Under the pieces are notes generated by a model. The model did not search any database. It was given only the letters and a program-made list of their open reading frames with translations, and was not told where the DNA came from. A stretch of 52,229 nucleotides of DNA from Planctomycetaceae bacterium UBA2671. GTDB lineage: Bacteria; Planctomycetota; Planctomycetia; Planctomycetales; Planctomycetaceae. The position numbers and the translations under genes were made by a program. This document shows, piece by piece, positions 1 through 8,517 of this stretch (positions are counted from its first letter, which is position 1; each line of letters starts with the position of its first letter). The stretch is taken from assembly GCA_002359185.1 (NCBI GenBank), contig DEML01000068.1:130130-182358 (forward strand). Direction: 5' to 3'.

Positions 1-39
1 GGGGGCTTCCGCTAAAGCGGAGCGCCCCCGCCACCCGGG
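1..39 (+). repeat. Half of a REP-like palindromic repeat
   Basis: This GC-rich stretch begins with five G, carries a short hairpin (CCGCT-AA-AGCGG core at about 8-20) and ends in CCGCCACCCGGG. The same frame, GGGGGCTTC - hairpin - GCGCC(C/T)CCGCCACCCGGG, recurs at 40810-40845, and an inverted diverged copy lies at 40758-40795. Only one half is visible here because the window begins inside the element. It is probably a dispersed non-coding repeat upstream of the DUF1501 gene. Confidence 0.6.
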
Positions 40-128
40 AGATCCATGTTGAATAGGCTATTGGAAGTTCGGTTTCCATTTGGAACAGAATTTCAATAAT
101 TTAATCTCTCAATATAAAGAAAACTGTC

Positions 129-1544
129 ATGTACGAATCCATCTATTCACGACGCGAAATGCTGCGACGTTGCGGGATGGGCTTTGGGGCTCTTTCCTGT
201 GCGACCTTGCTGGCAGATGAAGCCAGAGCAGCGGACATCAAAAATCCGATGCTGCCCAAGCAGCCTCATTTTGCAGGAAAAGCCAAGCACGTCATTCATA
301 TTTTCCTGAACGGAGGAGCCTCTCAGGTCGATACGTTCGATCCGAAACCGGCTCTGGAAAAATGGGCTGGCAAATCAATTGAAGGGGGAAACCTCCGCAC
401 CGAACGTAAAACGGGCGGCGTGATGGCCTCTCCGTATAAATTCAAAAAGTACGGACAGTCCGGCATCGAAGTCAGTGAGATTTTCCCACATCTGGGTGAA
501 TGCGTCGACGACATGACATTCATTCATTCGATGCACGCCAATGTGCCGAATCACGAACCATCTCTCATGCTGATGAACTGCGGGGAATCGAATCTGATTC
601 GTCCCTGCATGGGTTCCTGGGTGACTTACGGCATGGGAACCGAGAATCAGAACCTGCCAGGCTTTGTTGTAATGTGTCCGGGGGGGTATCCGATTAAAGA
701 ATCTGCCAACTGGCGATCTGCGTTTCTGCCCGGCGTCTTTCAGGGAACACACCTGGATACCAACAAGCAGAAAGTGGAAGATCTGATTGCCAATATTCAG
801 AACAAACAACTGCCTTACGAGCGTCAACGGGAACAACTTAATCTGATTCAGAAATTAAATCAGCATCATTTCTCCGCCCGCTCAAGTGATACTCAGCTGG
901 AATCGCGGATTCAATCTTTTGAGCTGGCCTATCGCATGCAAATGGAAGCGACCGATGCCTTCGATGTGACTCGCGAACCGAAACACATTCAGGAAATGTA
1001 CGGCGAAGGAGCTCATGCCCGTCAATGTCTGATGGCTCGCCGGCTGGTCGAACGTGGTGTTCGATTTGTCCAACTCTGGCATGGTCAGGGGCAGCCTTGG
1101 GATAACCACGACGATCTCGCAGTGAATCATGCTCGTCTGGCCAAGCAATGTGATCAGCCAATAGCCGCTTTGATCAAAGATCTCAAACAGCGGGGCTTAC
1201 TGGATGATACTTTGATTGTTTGCAGTGGAGAATTCGGACGAACACCAGTCGTCGAATTACCGACACCAGGCTCCAACGCCGGTAAAGTCAACGGTCGCGA
1301 TCATAACCATTACGGTTTCACCGCCTGGATGGCGGGGGGTGGTGTTAAAGGTGGCTTCAGGTACGGAGCTACCGACGAGTTTGGTTTCAAAGCGGTTGAA
1401 AATCCGGTTCATGTTCACGATCTGCAGGCAACCATTTTGCACTTACTCGGTTTCAATCACGAAAAACTGACTTACCGCTATTCCGGCCGCGATTTCCGAT
1501 TAACCGACGTCCATGGACATGTCGTCAAGGAAGTTCTGGCTTAG
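129..1544 (+). CDS. DUF1501 domain protein, Tat-exported
   Basis: The 471-residue protein starts with a twin-arginine signal (SRREMLRRCGMGFGAL, residues about 7-22) and an Ala-rich cleavage region ending near residue 35, so export in folded form is likely. The rest matches the DUF1501 family, which belongs to the alkaline-phosphatase/sulfatase fold: an early HIFLNGGASQVDTFDPKP segment, a central WDNHDDLAVNH segment, GEFGRTP near residue 380, and a late RDHNHYGFTAWMAGGG segment with histidines typical of the family's metal site. In planctomycetes DUF1501 genes usually follow a DUF1549/DUF1553 cytochrome-like gene. No such partner is visible in the 128 bases upstream, which hold a repeat half. 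The substrate is unknown. Family assignment is strong; enzymatic role is inference. Confidence 0.9.
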   Translation: MYESIYSRREMLRRCGMGFGALSCATLLADEARAADIKNPMLPKQPHFAGKAKHVIHIFLNGGASQVDTFDPKPALEKWAGKSIEGGNLRTERKTGGVMASPYKFKKYGQSGIEVSEIFPHLGECVDDMTFIHSMHANVPNHEPSLMLMNCGESNLIRPCMGSWVTYGMGTENQNLPGFVVMCPGGYPIKESANWRSAFLPGVFQGTHLDTNKQKVEDLIANIQNKQLPYERQREQLNLIQKLNQHHFSARSSDTQLESRIQSFELAYRMQMEATDAFDVTREPKHIQEMYGEGAHARQCLMARRLVERGVRFVQLWHGQGQPWDNHDDLAVNHARLAKQCDQPIAALIKDLKQRGLLDDTLIVCSGEFGRTPVVELPTPGSNAGKVNGRDHNHYGFTAWMAGGGVKGGFRYGATDEFGFKAVENPVHVHDLQATILHLLGFNHEKLTYRYSGRDFRLTDVHGHVVKEVLA

Positions 1545-1801
1545 TCATTTGTTGTGCATTTTTTGATTTTCATTTCAGTTTCAACGAATGACTGACGATA
1601 CGATCAATAGAATTATGTTCTGTAAGCCGCTGAAAATCCGGCTTTCAATCATTCTATCTTCAGATATGCTGTAATAAATCACGCAGCGACATTGGACGTC
1701 GACTACGATACAAAAACGTAGCATTCAGGGAATTTCGATTTTGCCAGGACAAGGCAAGCATCGAACGAAATTTTTCCTGACTCCCAGACGTCATCGGTTC
1801 T

Positions 1802-2821
1802 ATGCAATTCCGTTCCATATTGTCGCAAAAATTATCCACATCAACCGATTTGGGAATCCGTCCCCGCGGTTTGATCGTCGCTTTTTATATGATCCTCGCT
1901 TCAGCATGGTTCATTGCCGTCCTGCTCCGATTGACGGTACGCGACCTGACCTCTTTCAACCTGCTGACCGCTTTTCATTACGCCACCCCAATGCCGCTTT
2001 TATTGTTATTAGCATCATTTCTGGCAGCAACTGCTCTCTTTCTCCGACACTCAAAAGCATGTGCAGGCTGGTGTTTAATGGCGATAGTAATTGCCCAGAG
2101 TGCCGGTTCTCATCCCCTTCACCATCAGCCAATAAATACAATCGAGAAATCCGCACAACAGCGACTGATGTTATGGAATGTCTGCCACGGACGTCACGGA
2201 TTTGACAATGTCGTTCACGAGATGCAGTCGCATAATGCCGATATTTATATGCTGATTGAAGCAGGTCCACCGACAGAGCAGATGCGATCCTTCTGGCAGG
2301 AGAATTTTCCCAAGCACGAAATCACTCTCCTGGGATCTGAAATGGTTCTGCTATTGCGGGGAACGGCAGGACATGTGCATGTGGGAGCCCTCAGACCTCA
2401 GGGGCAGTACCGTCAGGTCGAAGTGACAACGACTGCAGGAACATTCGATTTGATCTTTGTGGATATTCACGGACGTCCGACTTTGTCACGTCGAGAGCCG
2501 ATCGCAAGACTGACAGAATTAATCGACGAATCAACCGATCACCCGCTCATCGTCGCTGGGGATTTTAACACGCCACGTGACTCTCCCCTGTTTCAACCTC
2601 TTGATGCTCGACTCAGTAACGCTTACGATACTGCAGGTACGGGTTTCGAACCAACCTGGCCATGGCCATTGCCGCTCTTGACATTGGACCAGGTCTGGTC
2701 AAACTCAGGGATCCGTTTTCATCACTGCCAGCAATCATGGTGTTCAACTTCCGATCATCGCCCCGTGGTTGTCGATTTCAGTCTGACCGAACAACAAATG
2801 AAGCTTGTCAATAACCCATAA
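1802..2821 (+). CDS. Membrane-anchored endonuclease/exonuclease/phosphatase family protein
   Basis: The 339-residue protein has an N-terminal membrane region with about three hydrophobic segments (roughly residues 23-46, 55-82 and 88-100), followed by an EEP domain. Visible EEP motifs are LMLWNVCHGRHG near the domain start, VAGDFNTPRDSPLF (the conserved GDFN motif) and a terminal SDHRPVVVDF carrying the catalytic Asp-His pair. The membrane-plus-EEP arrangement resembles YafD-like proteins, whose substrates are poorly defined. With the membrane part N-terminal, the catalytic domain could face either side. There is no clear Shine-Dalgarno before the ATG. The next gene begins 41 bases downstream on the same strand, so co-transcription with the HEPN and cupin genes is plausible. 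Confidence 0.8.
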   Translation: MQFRSILSQKLSTSTDLGIRPRGLIVAFYMILASAWFIAVLLRLTVRDLTSFNLLTAFHYATPMPLLLLLASFLAATALFLRHSKACAGWCLMAIVIAQSAGSHPLHHQPINTIEKSAQQRLMLWNVCHGRHGFDNVVHEMQSHNADIYMLIEAGPPTEQMRSFWQENFPKHEITLLGSEMVLLLRGTAGHVHVGALRPQGQYRQVEVTTTAGTFDLIFVDIHGRPTLSRREPIARLTELIDESTDHPLIVAGDFNTPRDSPLFQPLDARLSNAYDTAGTGFEPTWPWPLPLLTLDQVWSNSGIRFHHCQQSWCSTSDHRPVVVDFSLTEQQMKLVNNP

Positions 2822-2862
2822 TAACGTGTGGCTATCCGCCCGCGATTCATCTGAAATACGTG

Positions 2863-3639
2863 ATGACAGTGTCAGACTCAACATCAAACAACAAAACAGC
2901 CGAAGCACAAACTGATCTCCAGCGTGATTATGTTCGGGATGCCCTCGACGTTCTGACAAACGCACTCGGCCCTTACGTTGAAAGCCAGCTCCGGGCAACC
3001 TTCGGCGACCAGTGGAAACGTAACGCTCGCTCCAGTTTCCGCAGACCCCGGGAAGAATCACCCGTTGGCAAGTCCGACGAATTCACCTGGGATGCCCATT
3101 CTGCTCTAACCGTGATGTGGGATCAATGGAATGCCGTTTTCCGTCAGCACCTCGGACATTACGAACGCTCGCTCGTAAGCGAACTTCGCGAGTTTCGAAA
3201 TCGCTGGGCTCATCAACGCCAGTTGAACTTCGATGACAGTTACCGGGTCCTCGATAGCATCGAACGTTTACTCAGTGCCATTGGCTGCGATGAAGACGCC
3301 CGTAAAATCTACGACACTAAACAGGAACTGCTCGGTCGCGAATTTTCCGATAAAATCAATGAGGAACAAATCACGAAGCAAAACGTCCGCAATAAATGGT
3401 GGACCATCGGCGTGTATATTGTCTGCTGTATCGCGATTGTCGCTCAGATGATTCTCTCCTGGAGTTCCAGTGGCTACCTGATCGCCGGATTTGTTGTCCT
3501 TGTTTTTATTTACCTGATCTACCAACGCATGCAGTTTGAACCAATCATTTACGGTCCGAGAGAGTGCCGCAAGTGCTTTCGGATCATCTACACTCAAGAA
3601 TGCCCTTACTGCGGGAAAAAGCCCTCAACACAGGAATAA
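2863..3639 (+). CDS. Membrane-tethered HEPN (Swt1-like) protein with C-terminal zinc ribbon
   Basis: Start taken at ATG 2863; a GTG immediately before it (2860) is also possible. Residue numbers count from the GTG. Residues about 20-140 are helical and resemble the HEPN domain of Swt1-like proteins. The segment ELREFRNRWAHQRQ contains R113-x4-H118, the Rx4-6H motif that forms the active site of HEPN ribonucleases. Two transmembrane helices follow at about 171-191 and 195-214, and the tail holds a CxxC...CxxC zinc ribbon (C236, C239, C248, C251). No nucleotidyltransferase (MNT) partner, kinase or helicase of the usual HEPN systems is next to it; the neighbours are an EEP-family protein upstream and a cupin 4 bases downstream. 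RNA cleavage at the membrane is inference from the motif. Confidence 0.65.
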   Translation: MTVSDSTSNNKTAEAQTDLQRDYVRDALDVLTNALGPYVESQLRATFGDQWKRNARSSFRRPREESPVGKSDEFTWDAHSALTVMWDQWNAVFRQHLGHYERSLVSELREFRNRWAHQRQLNFDDSYRVLDSIERLLSAIGCDEDARKIYDTKQELLGREFSDKINEEQITKQNVRNKWWTIGVYIVCCIAIVAQMILSWSSSGYLIAGFVVLVFIYLIYQRMQFEPIIYGPRECRKCFRIIYTQECPYCGKKPSTQE

Positions 3640-3643
3640 TTGA

Positions 3644-4006
3644 TTGTCCACTCCCGATAAGAACCAGCCTCATATAGTCGATCTCGCCAGCCTGCCCGGC
3701 GTTCCTTGTCCGTGCGGCACTGCTCGGCGTGCCTTTGCCGATGTCGCAGAATTCCCTGGCACAATCCATCTGACAGAAATCACTACCGATGCTGAAACGC
3801 ATTATCACAAAACGCTGACCGAGACCTATTTCATTCTCGAATGCAAAGACGATGCCCAGATGGAACTCGATGGCCAGCTCACACCCCTCAAACCTGGCAT
3901 GTGCATCATGATCCCCCCCGGCGTCCGTCACCGGGCAATCGGCGAAATGAAAATCCTGAACATTGTTTTCCCGAAGTTCGACCCCGCTGACGAATTTGTC
4001 GATTAA
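3644..4006 (+). CDS. Small cupin-domain protein
   Basis: This 120-residue single-cupin protein has both cupin motifs: H53-x-H55-x4-E60 in the first (YHKTLTETYFILE region), and G85-x5-P-P-G-x2-H96 in the second (PPGVRH). The four-ligand metal site is therefore complete. The assigned start is TTG at 3644, five bases after the HEPN stop; no ATG or GTG lies before the conserved region, and the tight spacing supports translation coupling. Small cupins can be enzymes, metal or sugar binders, and the substrate cannot be told from sequence. An N-terminal CPCG segment (residues 22-25) is an extra feature. Confidence 0.75.
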   Translation: MSTPDKNQPHIVDLASLPGVPCPCGTARRAFADVAEFPGTIHLTEITTDAETHYHKTLTETYFILECKDDAQMELDGQLTPLKPGMCIMIPPGVRHRAIGEMKILNIVFPKFDPADEFVD

Positions 4007-4245
4007 GAACACCTATTAAACTGGTTTCTCATGTCGATCTTGCTATAGGACGCAGCAAAGTTGGACTGCAGGATCTATCCTCCCACAAATGCTCATCCCG
4101 AACCTTCAGGATCGAAAAGCGTCGTAAATTATGCATGCATTGCTCTCTCTTACGTTTCGATGCGAGCAGAAACCGGCTAAAATCACTCAATTCCATTTTT
4201 CACGTATTTGATTTATCGCCTGAACAGGCACTGTTCGAGTTATCC

Positions 4246-6210
4246 ATGAATCTTCTTGAAGTTCTACGAAATCGTTTTCAATCTGTCCTCGAAAATAAAG
4301 TCGAAGATCCTGGTCGTTATATCGCGATGGTTCTGCCTGCTCAGAATGCTCAGTTTGGAGACTATCAGGCAAACTGCGCGATGCCTCTTTCGAAGGTTCT
4401 TGGAAAACCGCCACGTGAAGTCGCAGCGGATTTAATTGCTGAAGTTGATGTCAGTGATTTGTGTGAACCGCCCGAAATCGCCGGGCCAGGGTTCATCAAT
4501 TTGAAATTGAAGACAGATCTGCTGGAGCAGGAATTTGCCAAAGTTTTCACTTCCGAAAGGTTGGGGGTTGAACCGGTCGCATCGCCTGAGAAAATTGTGA
4601 TCGATTATTCTTCGCCGAACGTCGCCAAGCCGATGCACGTCGGACATTTGCGAAGTACGGTCATCGGCGATGCTCTCTATAAGATTCTCTCGTTCCTCGG
4701 ACATGATTTGACCAGTGATAATCACATCGGCGACTGGGGGACCCAGTTCGGTATGATCCTCTACGGCTATCGCAACTTTGTCGATCAGGAAGCCTATAAG
4801 AAAGAACCTGTCGCGGAATTATCGCGACTGTATCGACTCGTCAATAAACTGAGTGAGTATCATACGACTGTCGAAATGCTGCCTGGTCTGGAGTGGAAAC
4901 TTGGTGAAGCCGAGCAGGCGGTCAACGATGCCGAGGCTCAATTTGAGCAGGATGATAAGCAGGGTAAGAAACAACTCAAAAAGCTGCGAAGCGATCTCGA
5001 ATCGATTCGACAATCGGTCACCAAAGCCGAATCGCTGGTGGCCGAGATTGAGGAGGATGAAATCTACGGGCCCCTCGCTGCCGCCCATCCGAATATTCAT
5101 ACCGATGCCCGTCTCGAAACCTCCAAACTGCATGGCGGGGATGCCGAGAATCGAAAATTGTGGGATGAATTTCTCCCGGCTTGCCTGGATGTGATGAATG
5201 TCATCTACAACCGCCTGCACATCAAGTTTGATTATTCACTTGGCGAAAGTTTCTATCAGCCTCAACTGGCCGATGTCGTCGAGGAACTGAAATCGAAAGG
5301 ATTGGCCGAGGAAAGTCAGAAGGCGATGTGCGTCTTTCTGCCGGACTTCAAAGCTCCCTTCATAGTGCAGAAACAGGATGGAGCCTTCACTTATGCGACG
5401 ACCGACCTGGCGACCATTCGCTATCGCGTTGAAACATTGAAAGCGACTTCGATTCTGTATGTGGTCGATGCCCGTCAGGGCGAGCATTTTCAGATGCTGT
5501 TCGGGACCGCTCGCCGCTGGGGATATGAAAATCTGAACATGCAGCATGTTTCATTCGGCACCGTGATGGGTCAGGATGGCAAGCCCTTCAAAACACGATC
5601 GGGTGACACGGTTGGCCTGGGTGAATTACTCGATGAAGCGATCTCGCGAGCGTTTTCAATTGTTGTTGCCAACGATGAATCCAAGCCCAATGGCCCGGAA
5701 CTCGATGAAGCCGAGAGAAAACAGATCGCAGAGATCGTTGGACTGGGAGGCATCAAATATGCCGATTTGCATCATAATCGGGAAAGTGATTACATTTTCG
5801 ACTGGGACAAAATGCTCTCCATGACAGGCGATACGGCGACTTACATGCAGTATGCCTATGCTCGTGTCTGTGGGATTTTCCGCAAAGCGGACGTTGAACG
5901 TGATGCAATTCGGCAGCGAGAGGATGTATCCATTCAATTGACACACGAAGCCGAGCGGGCACTCGGATTGCAATTATTGAGATTTTCAGAAGCTCTCTCA
6001 GCCACTGCTCAGGAGTTGAAGCCGAACCTGTTGACGAATTATCTGTTCGAAACCGCCAATGCCTTCAGCACTTTTTATGACCGTTGCCCGGTCGCCAAAG
6101 AGAACGACGAGGCAGTCCGCATCAGTCGACTCAAATTGTGCGATGTGACCGCTCGCACATTAAAACAGGGCTTGAACTTGCTTGGAATCGAAACTTCTGA
6201 AAGAATGTAG
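4246..6210 (+). CDS. argS: Arginyl-tRNA synthetase
   Basis: Class I aminoacyl-tRNA synthetase that charges tRNA-Arg in the cytoplasm. An in-frame ATG exists at 4135, but the recognisable ArgS N-terminus (MNLLEVLRNRFQSVLE) begins at 4246, so that start is preferred (654 residues). The N-terminal Add-1 domain covers about 1-100; the SPNVAKPMHVGHLRS signature with HVGH is at 131-134; GDWGTQFG is at 162-169; the KMSKS equivalent is degenerate (MGQDGKPFKTRSG, 441-453), as is usual in ArgS; the DALR anticodon-binding domain fills the C-terminus from about 530. A charged, glutamine-rich coiled-coil segment at about 204-272 interrupts the region after the first catalytic half and looks like a lineage insertion. 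The body is intact. Confidence 0.95.
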   Translation: MNLLEVLRNRFQSVLENKVEDPGRYIAMVLPAQNAQFGDYQANCAMPLSKVLGKPPREVAADLIAEVDVSDLCEPPEIAGPGFINLKLKTDLLEQEFAKVFTSERLGVEPVASPEKIVIDYSSPNVAKPMHVGHLRSTVIGDALYKILSFLGHDLTSDNHIGDWGTQFGMILYGYRNFVDQEAYKKEPVAELSRLYRLVNKLSEYHTTVEMLPGLEWKLGEAEQAVNDAEAQFEQDDKQGKKQLKKLRSDLESIRQSVTKAESLVAEIEEDEIYGPLAAAHPNIHTDARLETSKLHGGDAENRKLWDEFLPACLDVMNVIYNRLHIKFDYSLGESFYQPQLADVVEELKSKGLAEESQKAMCVFLPDFKAPFIVQKQDGAFTYATTDLATIRYRVETLKATSILYVVDARQGEHFQMLFGTARRWGYENLNMQHVSFGTVMGQDGKPFKTRSGDTVGLGELLDEAISRAFSIVVANDESKPNGPELDEAERKQIAEIVGLGGIKYADLHHNRESDYIFDWDKMLSMTGDTATYMQYAYARVCGIFRKADVERDAIRQREDVSIQLTHEAERALGLQLLRFSEALSATAQELKPNLLTNYLFETANAFSTFYDRCPVAKENDEAVRISRLKLCDVTARTLKQGLNLLGIETSERM

Positions 6211-6230
6211 TTTCAACAAAGCTGTCAGAA

Positions 6231-6374
6231 TTTTAACCGCCAAGACGCAAAGAATTTTAAGAGATCTTTTTTAAGATAAAACCTCTTAAACAACGAAGAC
6301 TTGTTTCTCATCAAAATCCGTTAGTAATACTTCATCGTCTTAATTATCTTGGCGGCTTAGCGGTTTAATTATTT
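6231..6374. repeat. Inverted-repeat intergenic element
   Basis: The argS-rnd gap holds a left arm (TTTTAACCGCCAAGACGC from 6231) and a right arm (ATCTTGGCGGCTTAGCGGTT, about 6347-6366) that are imperfect reverse complements. The interior is AT-rich and has no gene. The AACCGCCAAG word resembles a dispersed repeat I associate with planctomycete and related genomes; this is recognition from memory and untested. It is probably a non-autonomous MITE-like sequence. Confidence 0.5.
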
Positions 6375-6450
6375 TTTATCGGTCTGTTCAATTATGGAGC
6401 AGACGGAACCCATACTCAATATTGCACCAACGAATCCGCAACGCTGATTT

Positions 6451-7659
6451 ATGCCTCCACAATTGCTGACGTCTCAATCTGAATTTGATGAACTTTGCCT
6501 GCGTATGCGCGCCTGTGGCGAGGTTGCTTTCGATACCGAATTTGTCTCTGAACATACATTCCGGCCCCAACTTTGTCTGCTGCAGTTCGGTACAAAGGAG
6601 GAAATGGTCGCAGTCGATCCGCTTGAGGGACTCGATTTGACCCCCTGGTGGGAAATCATGGCGGATGAAGAGACACGAATTATCGTGCACGGCGGCCGGG
6701 AAGAAATTCTCTTCTGCTGGAACGGAATTGGTAAAGCTCCTGGAAATCTGGTTGATGTGCAGATTGTCCAAGGACTGCTCAGCAGAGGTTTTCCGCTGTC
6801 CCATTCGGCCATCGTGCAGAAAGTCATGCGGAAGCGGATTCATGGGAAAGAGACCCGCACCGACTGGGCGAAACGTCCATTAACGGCCAAGCAAATTGAG
6901 TATGCCGTTGAAGATGTTCGCTATCTGATCGACATCGCGGCCAAGCAGCGTCGTCGACTCAAATCGACCAAGCGGACAGAATGGGCTGATCAGGAATGTC
7001 AGGAATTTGTCGATTCTCTAGTGGATGCCCAGAGAACCCGCGCAGATGCCTGGGTAAAGCTTCCCAAATTGGGACGACTTTCTCAACTCGAGTTGGGCAT
7101 TGCCCGTGATCTCTTTCGCTGGCGGGAAGGGGTTGCCGATAAAACCAATCGGCCTTTTCGAACCATTTTGCGAGATGACCTGCTCGTCGATCTGGCTCAT
7201 CGACATCCTAAAACAGAAGCCGAAGTCCTGTCGTCACGCGATATGCAAAGAGGAAATTACAAGCGACATGCAGCTGAAATCATCAGAGTGATTCAGGAAG
7301 CAAGCCAGACTCCAGAACACGAACTCCCGGAGAAACTCAAATCCGACAGTGTCGATCATTCCAAGCAGGAAGAACATGTTCTCGGCAAACTGCTGGCCAT
7401 CGCTCTGGCAAATTGTTGTGCTGAAGCCGATCTTTCCCCTGCCATTGTCGCCAGTGCGAACGATTTGAGAGACTTTGTTCGCTGGTATCTGGGTGATCAG
7501 GGGCCAGAGGTTCCGAAACTGGCCCATGGCTGGCGATATAACCTGTGTGGAGAAATGCTGGAGAATCTGCTGGACGGAAAAATCTCACTTCGCGTTTCCG
7601 ATCCCAATTCGGATCATCCTCTCGTATTCGAATCGTTACCGGATGATTCCAAACAATAG
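6451..7659 (+). CDS. rnd: Ribonuclease D with HRDC domain
   Basis: DEDD-family 3'-5' exoribonuclease involved in tRNA 3' maturation and RNA turnover. The catalytic carboxylates are visible: D28 and E30 in AFDTEF, D102 in VDVQIV, and the Y151-x3-D155 pair in YAVEDVRYLI, which identifies the DEDDy subgroup. An HRDC nucleic-acid-binding domain covers about 205-285 (LGIARDLFRWREGVADKTNRP begins it). The C-terminal 110 residues form a second helical region, as in other RNase D proteins; total length 402 is usual. Its last 46 bases overlap the 3' end of the convergent HisA-like gene. Confidence 0.92.
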   Translation: MPPQLLTSQSEFDELCLRMRACGEVAFDTEFVSEHTFRPQLCLLQFGTKEEMVAVDPLEGLDLTPWWEIMADEETRIIVHGGREEILFCWNGIGKAPGNLVDVQIVQGLLSRGFPLSHSAIVQKVMRKRIHGKETRTDWAKRPLTAKQIEYAVEDVRYLIDIAAKQRRRLKSTKRTEWADQECQEFVDSLVDAQRTRADAWVKLPKLGRLSQLELGIARDLFRWREGVADKTNRPFRTILRDDLLVDLAHRHPKTEAEVLSSRDMQRGNYKRHAAEIIRVIQEASQTPEHELPEKLKSDSVDHSKQEEHVLGKLLAIALANCCAEADLSPAIVASANDLRDFVRWYLGDQGPEVPKLAHGWRYNLCGEMLENLLDGKISLRVSDPNSDHPLVFESLPDDSKQ

Positions 7660-8384
7660 CGGGAAATGATCTCTTCGGTGAGCAGTCCATGATGCAATGC
7701 TGTCCCGACGAGGACGGAATCAACACCGGATTGCTCCAGAATTTTGAGTTGATCGCAAGTGCGAATTCCTCCGCCTGTGATCAATTGCAAATCTGGAAAT
7801 GCCTTACGAATTCCAGCACATAACTCTGAAGTTCCTGGTCCTTTCTCGCTGCCGATATATGCCAGATCGAGAATGATGATTTCCTGAATGCCTTGACCAG
7901 CGACATATTCGATAATTTCGATTAGCGAACGTTTTCCCCAGGCACCATTCGGGGCATTCAACTGGCCATCGACTAAATCCAGACTGAAAACAAACTGCCT
8001 GGGCTCGCACATGCAGACCAGCGAATCGAGCACCGAGCAGTCGGTCAACGATTCACTCGAAATGATGCAGTGGTTCGTACAGACCAATGAGCCGAGCTCG
8101 AACAAATCTTCAATTTGACGAATCCCGGCATCAATACGAAGTTGTCCTAAATTCCCTGCTAACTTGCTCAGCAAGTTAAGATTCCAGCGTCGATGAACGA
8201 TGCCATCCAAATCTGCAATGTACCAGTCACACAGACCAAATCGACTTTTCAGTGTTTCCGAGATTTTAACCGGGCAGGGGCTCTCGCAATACTTCGACTT
8301 GAGCGGTTGATAGGAACTTCTTAAGCCACCGACTGCATGGACAGCCACTCCGTTCAAAATATCGAGAACGGGAATGATCTTCAT
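7614..8384 (-). CDS. HisA/HisF-like TIM-barrel protein (COG1411 type)
   Basis: This 256-residue protein has the ProFAR-isomerase fold: MKIIPVLDILNGVAVHAVGG at strand 1 (Asp8 region), FSLDLVDGQL at strand 5, and GGGIRTCDQLKILEQSGVDSVLVGTALHHG as the C-terminal phosphate-binding GGGI/GTALH repeats. It differs from true HisA in the central region and stands alone, outside any his operon. Related HisA-like proteins occur in organisms with tetrahydromethanopterin-linked C1 metabolism, including planctomycetes, but a role there is only suggested by that distribution. A GGAGC Shine-Dalgarno lies before the ATG. The 3' end overlaps the rnd coding region by 46 bases tail to tail. Confidence 0.75.
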   Translation of the reverse strand: MKIIPVLDILNGVAVHAVGGLRSSYQPLKSKYCESPCPVKISETLKSRFGLCDWYIADLDGIVHRRWNLNLLSKLAGNLGQLRIDAGIRQIEDLFELGSLVCTNHCIISSESLTDCSVLDSLVCMCEPRQFVFSLDLVDGQLNAPNGAWGKRSLIEIIEYVAGQGIQEIIILDLAYIGSEKGPGTSELCAGIRKAFPDLQLITGGGIRTCDQLKILEQSGVDSVLVGTALHHGLLTEEIISRYCLESSGNDSNTRG

Positions 8385-8517
8385 AAGAGCTCCGCGAGAT
8401 TTCGCTGGGATTGACTGGTCGAGAAGTCTTTACAATAAACGAAATATTTGCGGGAATCCATATGTTCGAGGGGAAATCGGCTTGAAAAGAAAATACTCCC
8501 GGTCTCCTGTGGGAAAA

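Noticed and set aside
1624..1647. Terminator after the DUF1501 gene
   Set aside because: The stem is only 6 bp with a 9-base loop and only three T follow, too weak to call.
1741..2205. A 154-codon frame overlapping the EEP-family gene
   Set aside because: It is the same-strand alternative frame of a gene with clear EEP motifs, and its own product is Pro/Arg/Ser-rich without a domain.
2640..2670. Possible tRNA T-loop (GGTTTCGAACC)
   Set aside because: It lies inside the EEP-family coding region, and no acceptor or anticodon stem can be formed around it. I found no tRNA in the window.
4135..4245. Upstream in-frame ATG extending ArgS by 37 residues
   Set aside because: The extension has no similarity to ArgS, and the canonical N-terminus begins at 4246.
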